64,000 bases of DNA from Paenibacillus sp. 1011MAR3C5 (lineage in GTDB: Bacteria; Bacillota; Bacilli; Paenibacillales; Paenibacillaceae). Position numbers and translations under genes: made by a program. Shown here piece after piece: positions 35,788 through 43,296 of this stretch (positions within the stretch are counted from its first letter, which is position 1; every line of letters starts with the position of its first letter). The notes under the pieces are model-generated. The model had not been told where the DNA came from, ran no database searches, and saw nothing but the letters and a program-made list of their open reading frames with translations. The DNA is taken from assembly GCF_003591485.1 (NCBI RefSeq), contig NZ_QZCF01000003.1:372001-436000 (forward strand). The letters are read 5' to 3'.

Positions 35788-35807
35788 TTCGACAAATAAC
35801 CTATAAT
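35779..35807 (+). promoter_or_regulatory. Sigma-A promoter of the stalk-domain gene
   Basis: TTGGCA, 17-bp spacer, TATAAT, starting inside the end of the tail gene. An independent promoter in the late region suggests expression in the lysogen. Confidence 0.75.
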
Positions 35808-35835
35808 AGTAGAAAAGCTATTATGAGGTGATATC

Positions 35836-36342
35836 GTGAAGAAGATCATTATAGGATTTATTGCTGGCGTTATATTCGCTACTGCCGGTACAGTTATGGC
35901 TCAGACTGCTATTGAAAAAATTACTGCTACTGTTAGAACAGACTATTCGGTAGAGGTGGACGGTAAGAAAGTAGAATTGAATAATGCGCCGCTTGCCTAC
36001 AACGGTTCTTCTTATCTTCCGGTACGCGAAGTGTCTGAGATGCTGGGTAAGGAAGTGGACTTCAAAGATGGGGTGATTATGCTGGATACTCCTGTAGCCA
36101 ACCATGAGAGTAATCCTGTGGCTGATCCTGCCGGAGAGTTGGCTAGACTCGAGAAAAACCGAGCTACGGATGAAGCTAATCTGGAAAAAATACACGAACA
36201 CATAGCAAAAGAAGGCGCCAATATGACTGAAAGACAAAAGGAAATTAACGCAGAAGCTATTCGGATAACCGAAGAGGCACTAGCAAAAACAGAACAAAAA
36301 ATTGCCGACCTTCTCAAGCAGTACCCTGAACTAGCAAAATAA
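35836..36342 (+). CDS. Secreted stalk-domain (Cu-amine-oxidase N-like) protein
   Basis: 168 aa. Signal peptide MKKIIIGFIAGVIFATAGTV..MAQ; stalk domain residues 30-85 (YSVEVDGKKVELNNAPLAYN, SYLPVREVSEMLGKEVDF); then a charged coiled coil. Own promoter and terminator make it a moron. Family knowledge: stalk domains are abundant in Paenibacillus envelope proteins. A cell-surface or superinfection role is inferred. Confidence 0.85.
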   Translation: MKKIIIGFIAGVIFATAGTVMAQTAIEKITATVRTDYSVEVDGKKVELNNAPLAYNGSSYLPVREVSEMLGKEVDFKDGVIMLDTPVANHESNPVADPAGELARLEKNRATDEANLEKIHEHIAKEGANMTERQKEINAEAIRITEEALAKTEQKIADLLKQYPELAK

Positions 36343-36359
36343 AATATCCAGAATATGCA

Positions 36360-36390
36360 GAGTCCGCGAAATAGCGGGCTCTTTTATTTT
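36360..36390 (+). terminator. Intrinsic terminator of the stalk-domain gene
   Basis: GAGTCCGC-gaaata-GCGGGCTC followed by TTTTATTTT. Confidence 0.85.
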
Positions 36391-36409
36391 GGCAAGGAGG
36401 ATGTTGAAG

Positions 36410-36727
36410 ATGTCCAAATACTATGGAGTGACTGCACAGGAAGCGCCTACGGAGACATTTGAAGAGTCGATTCGCCGGATCGTGAGAGAGGAAATAGCCG
36501 CTGCTCGCCAAGAGGAACAGCAGCTATTGGAAACTAGTCAAGAAAACCCGAAAATCAATGATTTACGCCCGATTATTAAACATTTGCTTCATGTATTAGT
36601 TACGCATAAGGCTCCTGTTCATTCGTTAGAACGCATTTTAGAAGGCCTGAAAGAGGCAGCCTTGAACAGCACTATTGTTCAAGAGAGATGGGCTAACGAT
36701 GATTATAAAGGTTATAATCGGCTATAA
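36410..36727 (+). CDS. Phage protein, unknown (105 aa)
   Basis: ATG at 36410, GGAGG 9 nt upstream. Begins MSKYYGVTAQEAPTETFEES, helical and charged. Its 3' end overlaps the opposite-strand gene by 35 bp. Confidence 0.6.
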   Translation: MSKYYGVTAQEAPTETFEESIRRIVREEIAAARQEEQQLLETSQENPKINDLRPIIKHLLHVLVTHKAPVHSLERILEGLKEAALNSTIVQERWANDDYKGYNRL

Positions 36728-36962
36728 ATTCTTTTCCATCTTCTGTAATACCGAAGTTATAAGCGCCGTCGACAGTTAGTACGCCGCTCGCAACTCTAAC
36801 AGGGTATGCACCCCTGATATATCCGTACTGGCAGCATGATTCAAGTGCCTGGTCAAAAAGGTCATCCCCTAATTGGGACATGCACGAACTGAAATCTGCT
36901 CCATTTTGAATCTTGACAAGCAACTCATACTTGGCTTTTTCGAGATCTTCGTTATAAGACAT
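36693..36962 (-). CDS. YjcQ-like small protein (89 aa)
   Basis: Begins MSYNEDLEKAKYELLVKIQN; the end YNFGITEDGKEFIADYNLYN recalls the winged-helix YjcQ family, but the match is tentative. GGGAGG precedes the ATG. Antisense to the tail operon, so probably a lysogenic cargo gene. Confidence 0.55.
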   Translation of the reverse strand: MSYNEDLEKAKYELLVKIQNGADFSSCMSQLGDDLFDQALESCCQYGYIRGAYPVRVASGVLTVDGAYNFGITEDGKEFIADYNLYNHR

Positions 36963-37000
36963 AGTTAATTCCTCCCTTCTCAGAGTGATAGGCTCGACAA

Positions 37001-37035
37001 CCTACCATTCGACACGATGGGAGGCTTTTCCTTTT
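37001..37035 (+). terminator. Probable terminator
   Basis: CCTACCAT-tcgacacg-ATGGGAGG (one mismatch) followed by CTTTTCCTTTT. Confidence 0.5.
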
Positions 37036-37058
37036 AATCCAACAAAGGAGGCTCCACC

Positions 37059-37253
37059 GTGGCAAAACTTAAACAGGTAATTAAAGCAGAACTTGACCCG
37101 CGCCGCCCGGTGCCGGAGATTATGGCAGTTATAGAGGCTATGATTGTTTCCAATCCTGGGCATGAGGGACCAATCCTATTAGGGGTATATGACGCCGTTC
37201 AAACAGCCTTAGACAGAATGACCAAGAAAGGAGGAGTAACCAATGGCAAATAG
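37059..37253 (+). CDS. Small tail-region protein (64 aa)
   Basis: GTG start behind AAAGGAGG. MAKLKQVIKAELDPRRPVPE; helical. Overlaps the fibre gene by 11 nt. Function unknown. Confidence 0.6.
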   Translation: MAKLKQVIKAELDPRRPVPEIMAVIEAMIVSNPGHEGPILLGVYDAVQTALDRMTKKGGVTNGK

Positions 37254-39366
37254 ATATTGTAACCTTGTAGGCGTTAACCGGATCAGCGAGGACTATCCTA
37301 GTATTACGGAGGGATTTGACGGGGTACAGCGGGATATGGACGCTGCGACGGCAGGCATCAACGATGTACAGGCCCAAGTCGATACGCTCGTTATAAACGG
37401 CGATAGCAGCCCAGCAGCAGCGCAGGCGGCGGTAGATGCTAATGGACACGATTACAAGAATCTTAAGGTCAGACTGGATACAGAACATACGCAACTTAAA
37501 AACAATAAAGCGGATAGATCAGAAGTAAATGCGCTTGCGACTGAGAAGGCAAATCAGATTGATCTAAACGCTACGAATGTAGTTGTCGCCCAAAAGGCGG
37601 ATCAGACGTATGTAGACGAACAAATTGCGAACATCGGGGACGGGTCACCAAAAGAGACTTTTGCTACGTTCGCGGAGTTACAAACCACATACCCTACAGG
37701 TGCAATCGGCGTTTATTTGGTCGCGCAAAACGGACATTGGTATTATTGGAATGGAACGGCTTGGACTGATGGCGGGGAGTATCAAAGTGATGGTTTAGCG
37801 GATAAATCTGTCACACCAAAAAAACTATCGTTTCTTCCTGTTGTAGGTAAAGTAGGTAGAAATCTATTCAACAAAGATGATGTAGTATTAGATCGATATA
37901 TAAATTGGGCAGCGGGTGACGAGAGGGCGAATACCGCATATGTTGCAAGTGTCTATATTCCGGTTGACTCCAATACAACTTATAATTTAAACCATAGCGA
38001 GCAACTAGCATGGTACGCAGCAGACCGCAGTTTTGTATCAGGCGTTAATAAATCTGGCAACGGTAGTATTACAATTACATCTCCTGCAACGGCTAGATTT
38101 ATTCGTATATCAGTTTTAAAAGCGAACCTCAATATTGTGCAACTAGAAAAAGGAAGTATAGCAACAGCTTACGAAAGTTATGTAATGATTGATGACAACA
38201 AAATACAAAATGAGAGCATCGCTAAAGAAAAATTAGCTTTTGAAGTTGTTGTACCAATAACGAGTAAAAACCTATTTTATAAAGACAAGATTACAACTGG
38301 TTATTATATAGGGGGAATTGACGGAGTTTTAAAGCCTAACCCATCTTATTCGGTTTCTGATTTTATCCAAGTAGCACCGGATACATTCTACACTAGAAAT
38401 TTTGTGGATTTAATGACCATTTACAACAGCGAAAAAATAGGTATTTCATTTACTAATACGACAACTGGTACAGCAACTTTTAAAATCCCTCCTGACGGTT
38501 ATTTCATTAGAGTATCTCTACCAAATACCAGATTAAATTCGTATCAAATAGAGGAAGGTGAAGAGACAACCGAATATGAAAAAGCAGGCTCTTATTTAAC
38601 ACCCTCATACTTTGATTCAGCTACTGAAAATGCATTAAATAATTTAATATTGAATCCAACTCATAAAACCATTCATTCTATTATGTCTCCAATCCGAAAA
38701 AACAACGGCTTACAAATCAAACTAATTGGCGACAGCATCACACAAGGCGTTGGAGGCACTGGTTTTGCTCAAGACGGGTATAACTTTGTTGGAGACTATA
38801 GAGTCAACACGAAGGGTTACTGTTGGGCTAACTTATTGAGAGATTACCTACAAGAAAAGTTTATTTGTACGGTAAAAAATTGGGGAACAACTGGAAGAAC
38901 ATCGAGATTTTTAGTGGAAAACATTTTAACGTTGGTGGAATCAACGGATGATATCGTCATATGTATGATTGGAACAAACAATAGAAACCAAAGTGCCGGC
39001 CAAACTATCGATCAGTTTTATGATGACTTAATATATATCGGTAACTACGTCAGAGGGCTAGGAAAAGAAATTATTTTTATGAGTTCGATTCCGGCATCTA
39101 TTTCAAATGAAACTGACGTAAATAACCCTAAAACATATCACATGGAGGATATAGATACTGTTATTATGTGTGCGGCGGCTTACTTTAGTATGGACTACAT
39201 TAGTTTGTATAAAATACTTATGAGTTATTGTGATCAAAAAGGAATTACAATCGATTCGTTGCTAGGCGATGGACTACACCCTAATGATGATGGTTACACA
39301 TTAATGTTTAATTTTGTTTGTGATGGTTTGGGAATCGGAAGGAAACGACCGAATGCAACATGGTAA
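37243..39366 (+). CDS. Tail fibre/spike with C-terminal SGNH hydrolase
   Basis: 707 aa. N-terminal ~135 residues form a trimerising shaft (coiled coil, KADRSEVNALATEKANQIDL). Two related beta-sandwich modules follow (LFNKDDVV..., LFYKDKIT...). The C-terminal ~210 residues are an SGNH esterase: S498 in LIGDSITQG, N579 in GTNNRN, D676 and H679 in DGLHPNDDGY. It likely deacetylates cell-surface polysaccharide during adsorption. DNA after about 37840 is much more AT-rich than the N-terminal part. Confidence 0.88.
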   Translation: MANRYCNLVGVNRISEDYPSITEGFDGVQRDMDAATAGINDVQAQVDTLVINGDSSPAAAQAAVDANGHDYKNLKVRLDTEHTQLKNNKADRSEVNALATEKANQIDLNATNVVVAQKADQTYVDEQIANIGDGSPKETFATFAELQTTYPTGAIGVYLVAQNGHWYYWNGTAWTDGGEYQSDGLADKSVTPKKLSFLPVVGKVGRNLFNKDDVVLDRYINWAAGDERANTAYVASVYIPVDSNTTYNLNHSEQLAWYAADRSFVSGVNKSGNGSITITSPATARFIRISVLKANLNIVQLEKGSIATAYESYVMIDDNKIQNESIAKEKLAFEVVVPITSKNLFYKDKITTGYYIGGIDGVLKPNPSYSVSDFIQVAPDTFYTRNFVDLMTIYNSEKIGISFTNTTTGTATFKIPPDGYFIRVSLPNTRLNSYQIEEGEETTEYEKAGSYLTPSYFDSATENALNNLILNPTHKTIHSIMSPIRKNNGLQIKLIGDSITQGVGGTGFAQDGYNFVGDYRVNTKGYCWANLLRDYLQEKFICTVKNWGTTGRTSRFLVENILTLVESTDDIVICMIGTNNRNQSAGQTIDQFYDDLIYIGNYVRGLGKEIIFMSSIPASISNETDVNNPKTYHMEDIDTVIMCAAAYFSMDYISLYKILMSYCDQKGITIDSLLGDGLHPNDDGYTLMFNFVCDGLGIGRKRPNATW

Positions 39367-39426
39367 AAACGGGGCTCCATCATTGGTGCTCTTTTTCGTT
39401 ATTGAAGTTATTCGCATATCGCTAAG

Positions 39427-39457
39427 GGCTCCGGGTAACCGGGGCCTTTACTATTTT
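39427..39457 (+). terminator. Intrinsic terminator before the lysis genes
   Basis: GGCTCCGG-gtaa-CCGGGGCC followed by TTTACTATTTTACTT. Confidence 0.75.
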
Positions 39458-39476
39458 ACTTGGGAGGAAAACAATC

Positions 39477-39938
39477 ATGGTTAAACAATTACTTTCAACA
39501 ATTATAACAGCAGTAGCCGGTGCATCCGGCAAAGAAGCAGCGTTCGGCGGAGCTATTGCCGCATCCGGAACAACAATCGCGGCAGCGCTCGGAGGGTGGG
39601 ACATTGCTCTGAAAATCCTTATTTTTGCAATGGTATTTGATTATATTACGGGTCTCCTCGCTGCCATAAAGGAAAAGCGAGTCGATAGTGACGTAATGTT
39701 ATGGGGTGGCATCCGCAAGTTGGTAGTGGGTGGAGTTATTGCATTCGCGGTGCTGCTGGATCAATTCTTTGGCAATGACGCTCCAGTGTTGCGGACAATC
39801 GCATTCTACTTTTATCTTGGCCGCGAAGGCTTAAGCATCGTTGAGAACCTTGGCAAACTCAACATCCTTGTACCAGATGGAGTTAAGGATAAGCTGCAGC
39901 AGCTCAAGGGCAAGGAGAGCGAACGTAGCGATGTATAA
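39477..39938 (+). CDS. Phage holin (phi29-/toxin-secretion family)
   Basis: 153 aa. Two or three membrane segments (LGGWDIALKILIFAMVFDYI, TGLLAAIKEKR, LVVGGVIAFAVLLDQFF). Matches the Holin_4 family that opens the membrane for the endolysin. GGGAGG precedes the ATG. Overlaps the endolysin gene by 8 nt. Confidence 0.9.
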   Translation: MVKQLLSTIITAVAGASGKEAAFGGAIAASGTTIAAALGGWDIALKILIFAMVFDYITGLLAAIKEKRVDSDVMLWGGIRKLVVGGVIAFAVLLDQFFGNDAPVLRTIAFYFYLGREGLSIVENLGKLNILVPDGVKDKLQQLKGKESERSDV

Positions 39939-40593
39939 GATAGACCATATCAAGATGACAACGCCATGCAACCGTCGTCCAGGGACATACATGCAGCCGG
40001 AGTACATTACAATACACAATACAGGCAATCCCAAAAGCACAGCGGCAAATGAGAGGTCCTGGCTGACGAATCCATCCAATAATGTGACGGCATCATACCA
40101 TATTGTCATAGACGAACGGGAAACGATTGAGTGCTTGCCTCTCAACGAGGTCGGCTGGCATGCCGGTGATGGTAAAAACGGAACAGGTAACCGCAAGTCA
40201 ATTGGAATTGAGATTTGTGAGAGCGGTAACTACGCTAAAACTCTGGAACGTGCCGTCGAGCTCGTGGCAAGGTTACTTAAAGAGCGCGGTTGGGGCGTCG
40301 ATCGGCTGCGCCGGCATTACGACTGGAGCGGCAAGAACTGTCCACGTCTGATGAATGCAGACGAGAAGTGGACGGGCTGGGCAGATTTTAAGACTAGAGT
40401 AGCCGCGAAGTTGCAGCCGGCTGTTGTGCCAGTAAGTGACCAGGTTACGATCGTAGTGAATGGTAATCTGCTGGATCAAAAAGGAACGCTTAAAAATGGC
40501 GTGACTACTGTACCGGTTCGTGGCGTTGCTGAGGCGCTAGGGGCGAGTGTGAAGTGGGACGGGGAGTCCCGGACGGTTTATATAAATAATTAG
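39931..40593 (+). CDS. Endolysin: N-acetylmuramoyl-L-alanine amidase with stalk domain
   Basis: 220 aa. Amidase_2 domain (1-150) with zinc ligands H29 (YITIHNTGNP), H129 and C137 (RRHYDWSGKNCPR). C-terminal stalk domain (VVNGNLLDQKGTLKNGVTTV, VRGVAEALGASVKWDGESRT) replaces the usual SH3 or LysM wall-binding module. ATG at 39931 behind AAGGAGAG. Confidence 0.92.
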   Translation: MYKIDHIKMTTPCNRRPGTYMQPEYITIHNTGNPKSTAANERSWLTNPSNNVTASYHIVIDERETIECLPLNEVGWHAGDGKNGTGNRKSIGIEICESGNYAKTLERAVELVARLLKERGWGVDRLRRHYDWSGKNCPRLMNADEKWTGWADFKTRVAAKLQPAVVPVSDQVTIVVNGNLLDQKGTLKNGVTTVPVRGVAEALGASVKWDGESRTVYINN

Positions 40594-40594
40594 G

Positions 40595-40631
40595 ATAAAA
40601 AATCCCGCTGGCCGTAATGGTTGGCGGGATT
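40595..40631 (-). terminator. Terminator of the leftward accessory operon
   Basis: AATCCCGC/GCGGGATT stem with inner pairing; on the minus strand it is followed by TTTTTTATCC. The stem overlaps the stop codon of the last leftward gene. Confidence 0.8.
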
Positions 40632-41109
40632 AATCACTCCACTCTAATAGCCTCCAGCCCTTCCACTGAGAAACCTTTTTCTTTCGTTTACCTTGAGCCG
40701 AATATTTTATCTTCATAATTCCATCGACGGCTTGAGTCAAAGTGCCGTCATACATGTGTGAGTTCTCACGTAGCCAGTTTTGTAGGTTCCGGCACTTAAA
40801 AATCTCGCCAGTGGGGGACTGGATTACCCATTCCTTGGCATGCATATGCGTATCAAATCTACCCGTCAAAGGGTGAGTAGGTAATTTTTCATGTGCTAGT
40901 GCAAGATTGTCCTTTAAATACGTTTTGCGTCGCCTATTTTCGGACGAACACTCTGTACTGCATGTTTTTGTATCACTGCTAGGTGGCGCATAGAAACTCT
41001 GATCACACACGACACAAACCTTTTTATTGGAGCGCAATGCGCTGTAACAGGCCATAGAGCAAGCATTTTTGTTACGTCCAAGCGGTTTCCTGCAAACAGG
41101 GCAAGTCAT
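40630..41109 (-). CDS. Zinc-finger phage protein (159 aa)
   Basis: Three cysteine knuckles (CPVCRKPLGRNKNACSMACY, CVVCDQSF, TCSTEC) and a C-terminal domain KEWVIQSPTGEIFKCRNLQN..WKGWRLLEW that resembles NUMOD-type DNA-binding modules. ATGA overlap with the gene before it. Possibly a nuclease-accessory remnant; role unknown. Confidence 0.65.
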   Translation of the reverse strand: MTCPVCRKPLGRNKNACSMACYSALRSNKKVCVVCDQSFYAPPSSDTKTCSTECSSENRRRKTYLKDNLALAHEKLPTHPLTGRFDTHMHAKEWVIQSPTGEIFKCRNLQNWLRENSHMYDGTLTQAVDGIMKIKYSAQGKRKKKVSQWKGWRLLEWSD

Positions 41110-41366
41110 GAATTACTCCATCGCGCTTGGCACTTAGAGCAGTATGTTGTATGGCTAATTGTACTCCACCTTAAAGGCTTTGGGTTATCGAAGTCACCGC
41201 CACATTGGGGACACTCTCCATCAGCAATACGTTTCGCGCGTAAGCGTTGGCGGTACACTCTACTACGGCAACGGTCGCTGCAATAAGCTTGTTGCGGCGC
41301 ATGAGCATTTGGGATGAAAGTTTTGTCACAGTCATGAGCCGTACAGTTTTTACGGATAATCTCCAA
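41106..41366 (-). CDS. Zinc-finger phage protein (86 aa)
   Basis: TTG start at 41366 preceded by GGAGGTG. Zinc pairs CTAHDCDKTFIPN, YCSDRCRSRVYRQRLRAK, CPQCGGDF, YCSKCQ. Likely DNA/RNA-binding. Translationally coupled to the next zinc-finger gene. Confidence 0.65.
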   Translation of the reverse strand: MEIIRKNCTAHDCDKTFIPNAHAPQQAYCSDRCRSRVYRQRLRAKRIADGECPQCGGDFDNPKPLRWSTISHTTYCSKCQARWSNS

Positions 41367-41379
41367 AAACTTCACCTCC

Positions 41380-41395
41380 ATTTCAATCCACGCAC
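41380..41395 (-). other. Type I-C CRISPR-repeat-like 16-mer (speculative)
   Basis: Minus strand GTGCGTGGATTGAAAT equals, from memory, the 3' half of type I-C repeats such as that of Bacillus halodurans. A single copy, no array. It falls at the predicted start of the leftward transcript. Confidence 0.4.
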
Positions 41396-41401
41396 AAACC
41401 T

Positions 41402-41431
41402 ATTTTATTATCAAAGTGCAATATATGTAAA
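41402..41431 (-). promoter_or_regulatory. Leftward promoter for the two zinc-finger genes
   Basis: Minus strand TTTACA (41431-41426), 18-bp spacer, TAAAAT (41407-41402). Transcript start expected near 41395. Confidence 0.55.
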
Positions 41432-41520
41432 GGCCAGCATGGCTTCCAGCTCATAGGGCGGGATATCCGCGACGCCTCACGGCGTTTCGACCGGTTTCCC
41501 TCCGGCCATCATCAGGCGGG

Positions 41521-41799
41521 CTATTTTCTATAAAGCTCAATTTTCTTAAGATCATCTTCGATCTCAAAACCCACTTCTCTGATTCGATAACTAACTGTAG
41601 CATCAAAGTAATCAAATATTACAAGACCTCTATGGTTGCTGCCGTAAAGTCCTATCATTTCCTCAGTAATTCCCAATTCAGTTTTGGCCTTTTCTGCTGC
41701 GCTTTCGATTGATTCAGCATCAACAATTACCTGAGTGTCATAATTCCACTCTTCACTCATGCTACTGTTAAAATCCAAAAATACATTATACTTTGGCAT
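41521..41799 (-). CDS. Small protein, unknown (92 aa)
   Basis: MPKYNVFLDFNSSMSEEWNY; alternating beta and helix, ending acidic. AAAGGGG precedes the ATG. Part of the leftward microprotein cluster. Confidence 0.6.
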   Translation of the reverse strand: MPKYNVFLDFNSSMSEEWNYDTQVIVDAESIESAAEKAKTELGITEEMIGLYGSNHRGLVIFDYFDATVSYRIREVGFEIEDDLKKIELYRK

Positions 41800-41814
41800 G
41801 AATATGCAACCCCT

Positions 41815-41973
41815 TTATTGTTTTTGTGTTTTCAGTCTTTGGTTCATTGCTTCTTTATAAGACATCAGTCGCCTGAATCTCAATGACCCAGGCTTGCGGT
41901 CAGGATACTTCCACGCCGAATACTGCACAACTTTGTGTATATAATACCTTATCCGTTCGCTATGGTGCTTCAT
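41815..41973 (-). CDS. Basic microprotein (52 aa)
   Basis: MKHHSERIRYYIHKVVQYSA; highly basic and aromatic. ATG overlaps the stop of the membrane microprotein (ATGA), with AAAGGA at the end of that gene as ribosome site. Confidence 0.5.
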   Translation of the reverse strand: MKHHSERIRYYIHKVVQYSAWKYPDRKPGSLRFRRLMSYKEAMNQRLKTQKQ

Positions 41974-42053
41974 TTCCTTTTAATCCACCGTACCGCAGCC
42001 GCAACCATTACTACCGCAGCCAGTGCGGTTATAATCATGGATACTGTTTGCAT
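41970..42053 (-). CDS. Membrane microprotein (27 aa)
   Basis: MQTVSMIITALAAVVMVAAA then VRWIKRK: one membrane span with a basic C-terminus. GGGAGG at good spacing. Coupled to the 52-aa gene. Confidence 0.5.
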   Translation of the reverse strand: MQTVSMIITALAAVVMVAAAVRWIKRK

Positions 42054-42093
42054 CTCTCATTCCTCCCTGGAAGGCCCCGAAGGGCCTGTGTTA

Positions 42094-42330
42094 TTAAATT
42101 GGCAAGTATTGATTAATATCATCTGATGGATCACTGCCGTGATCTACAGTTCCCGCATCCGTTAGTTTTTGTGCGAGCGCAAGGACATCTTTTTTGGTTC
42201 CTATCATTCTTACACCATCACCATCGGCTGCGGCCCAGCAATTGTTTTTTCTATCCCACACTGACCAAGAGCGGACTCTCCCGCTATCGTGATAACTGTA
42301 TGGACTTGCTACATAGCGATTTTCAAACAT
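42094..42330 (-). CDS. Small protein, unknown (78 aa)
   Basis: ATG at 42330 with GGGGAGGT 7 nt upstream. MFENRYVASPYSYHDSGRVR, SWSVWDRKNNCWAAADGDGV; beta-rich N-terminus, helical end. No family recognised. Confidence 0.6.
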   Translation of the reverse strand: MFENRYVASPYSYHDSGRVRSWSVWDRKNNCWAAADGDGVRMIGTKKDVLALAQKLTDAGTVDHGSDPSDDINQYLPI

Positions 42331-42435
42331 CCCCATTACCTCCCCGCGTAAGCTCGCCAGCATATTTATATACGAGTTACTTTATGATAAGATTGGGAGG
42401 AAGGCCGGGTCGTGACCGACCTTCCAATGGAACCT

Positions 42436-42561
42436 TTAACGTTTGCCCCGACGGCGATGTTTGGTTCCTTTTTTATTGCCTTCTTTTCCAGCGGCTAAGT
42501 AAATCATGATTGCGGCTAGTAGCTGGATGATGCTGGAGAGAAGGCCAACCCAATCTTGCAT
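42436..42561 (-). CDS. Arc-controlled membrane peptide (41 aa), possible toxin-like protein
   Basis: MQDWVGLLSSIIQLLAAIMI..YLAAGKEGNKKG..KHRRRGKR: one membrane helix (residues 5-24) and a strongly basic tail, the layout of many small pore-forming peptides and type I toxins, though with no sequence identity that I recognise. AAAGGAGGTGA ribosome site 9 nt upstream. It is the first gene behind a near-consensus promoter whose spacer is a perfect operator palindrome, divergent from an Arc-like repressor. Function inferred only. Confidence 0.6.
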   Translation of the reverse strand: MQDWVGLLSSIIQLLAAIMIYLAAGKEGNKKGTKHRRRGKR

Positions 42562-42589
42562 GTTCTTGTCTCACCTCCTTTCTAAATCA

Positions 42590-42618
42590 ATTATATACTC
42601 ACGTGAGTATATAGTCAA
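42590..42618 (-). promoter_or_regulatory. Strong leftward promoter with operator palindrome in its spacer
   Basis: Minus strand TTGACT (42618-42613), exactly 17 bp, TATAAT (42595-42590). A perfect 22-bp palindrome (42592-42613, centre ACTCAC|GTGAGT) covers the whole spacer. A second, imperfect copy (CGTGAGTATAT) lies at 42634-42644 over the -35 (TTGCGT, 42631-42636) of the rightward promoter (-10 TATTAT, 42654-42659). Confidence 0.85.
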
Positions 42619-42682
42619 GCGTTTTTGTACTTGCGTGAGTATATTATTCTTGCTATTATGGAATCAGAAGGTAGGTGTTGAT

Positions 42683-42889
42683 ATGAGCGAAACTAAAGGG
42701 TCAGCGGCGACAAGGGCAAAGAACAAATATAATGCCGCAAATTATGACAGATTGTATCCTTACGCTCCCAAGGGAAGGAAAGCTGTTTATGAAGCTGCTG
42801 CAGCAAAAGCAGGCGTAAGCTTGAATGACTATATACTTACTGCTATTGAAGAGAAAATTGAACGTGATAAATATGATTCCGGCAAATAG
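42683..42889 (+). CDS. Arc-family ribbon-helix-helix repressor
   Basis: 68 aa: ATRAKNKYNAANYDRLYPYA, PKGRKAVYEAAAAKAGVSLN, DYILTAIEEKI, the Arc/MetJ ribbon-helix-helix layout. It probably binds the two GTGAGTATAT operators, repressing the leftward peptide operon and itself. ATG at 42683 behind GGTAGGTG. Confidence 0.85.
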   Translation: MSETKGSAATRAKNKYNAANYDRLYPYAPKGRKAVYEAAAAKAGVSLNDYILTAIEEKIERDKYDSGK

Positions 42890-42907
42890 GTCGGAATTTT
42901 TTGTGCC

Positions 42908-42938
42908 TTGCAATTGGAACGTATGTTCGGTATATAAT
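42908..42938 (+). promoter_or_regulatory. SOS-regulated promoter of yolD
   Basis: TTGCAA (42908-42913), -10 TATATA/TATAAT (42931-42938), with the LexA box GAACGTATGTTC at 42917-42928 between them. Confidence 0.85.
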
Positions 42939-42969
42939 AGGAGCATAATCATATTCGGGGTGATGAACA

Positions 42970-43296
42970 ATGCGTAAGAAACTTGAAGGTAACGGCCTAT
43001 GGGAATCCAGCCGCATGATGCTGCCGGAGCACAAGGCGGCGCTCAACTGGCACAACGCCAACAAGGACAACAGGCAGCGGATCAGCCTGGATGACCAGGA
43101 GCTGGAGCAGATCGGCAGAAAGCTGACGGAAGCACTTAACAGGAGAACCATTGTGACGGTAAGACTCTATGATGAAAAAGAGCAGCTGCAGGTTGTGGGG
43201 ATGGTCGACCGTATAAGTCAGCAGCGCAGGCAGTTTATGGTTAACGGGGACTGGTATCCACTGGCCGACATAGAGGGTGTGGACGATGTTGAGTGA
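42970..43296 (+). CDS. YolD-like protein
   Basis: 108 aa: LWESSRMMLPEHKAALNWHN, TVRLYDEKEQLQVVGMVDRI, FMVNGDWYPLADIEGVDD are typical of YolD. Family knowledge: YolD is usually paired with Y-family polymerase UvrX/YqjW in SOS operons. No polymerase gene follows here. GGGGTGATGAACA precedes the ATG. Confidence 0.88.
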   Translation: MRKKLEGNGLWESSRMMLPEHKAALNWHNANKDNRQRISLDDQELEQIGRKLTEALNRRTIVTVRLYDEKEQLQVVGMVDRISQQRRQFMVNGDWYPLADIEGVDDVE

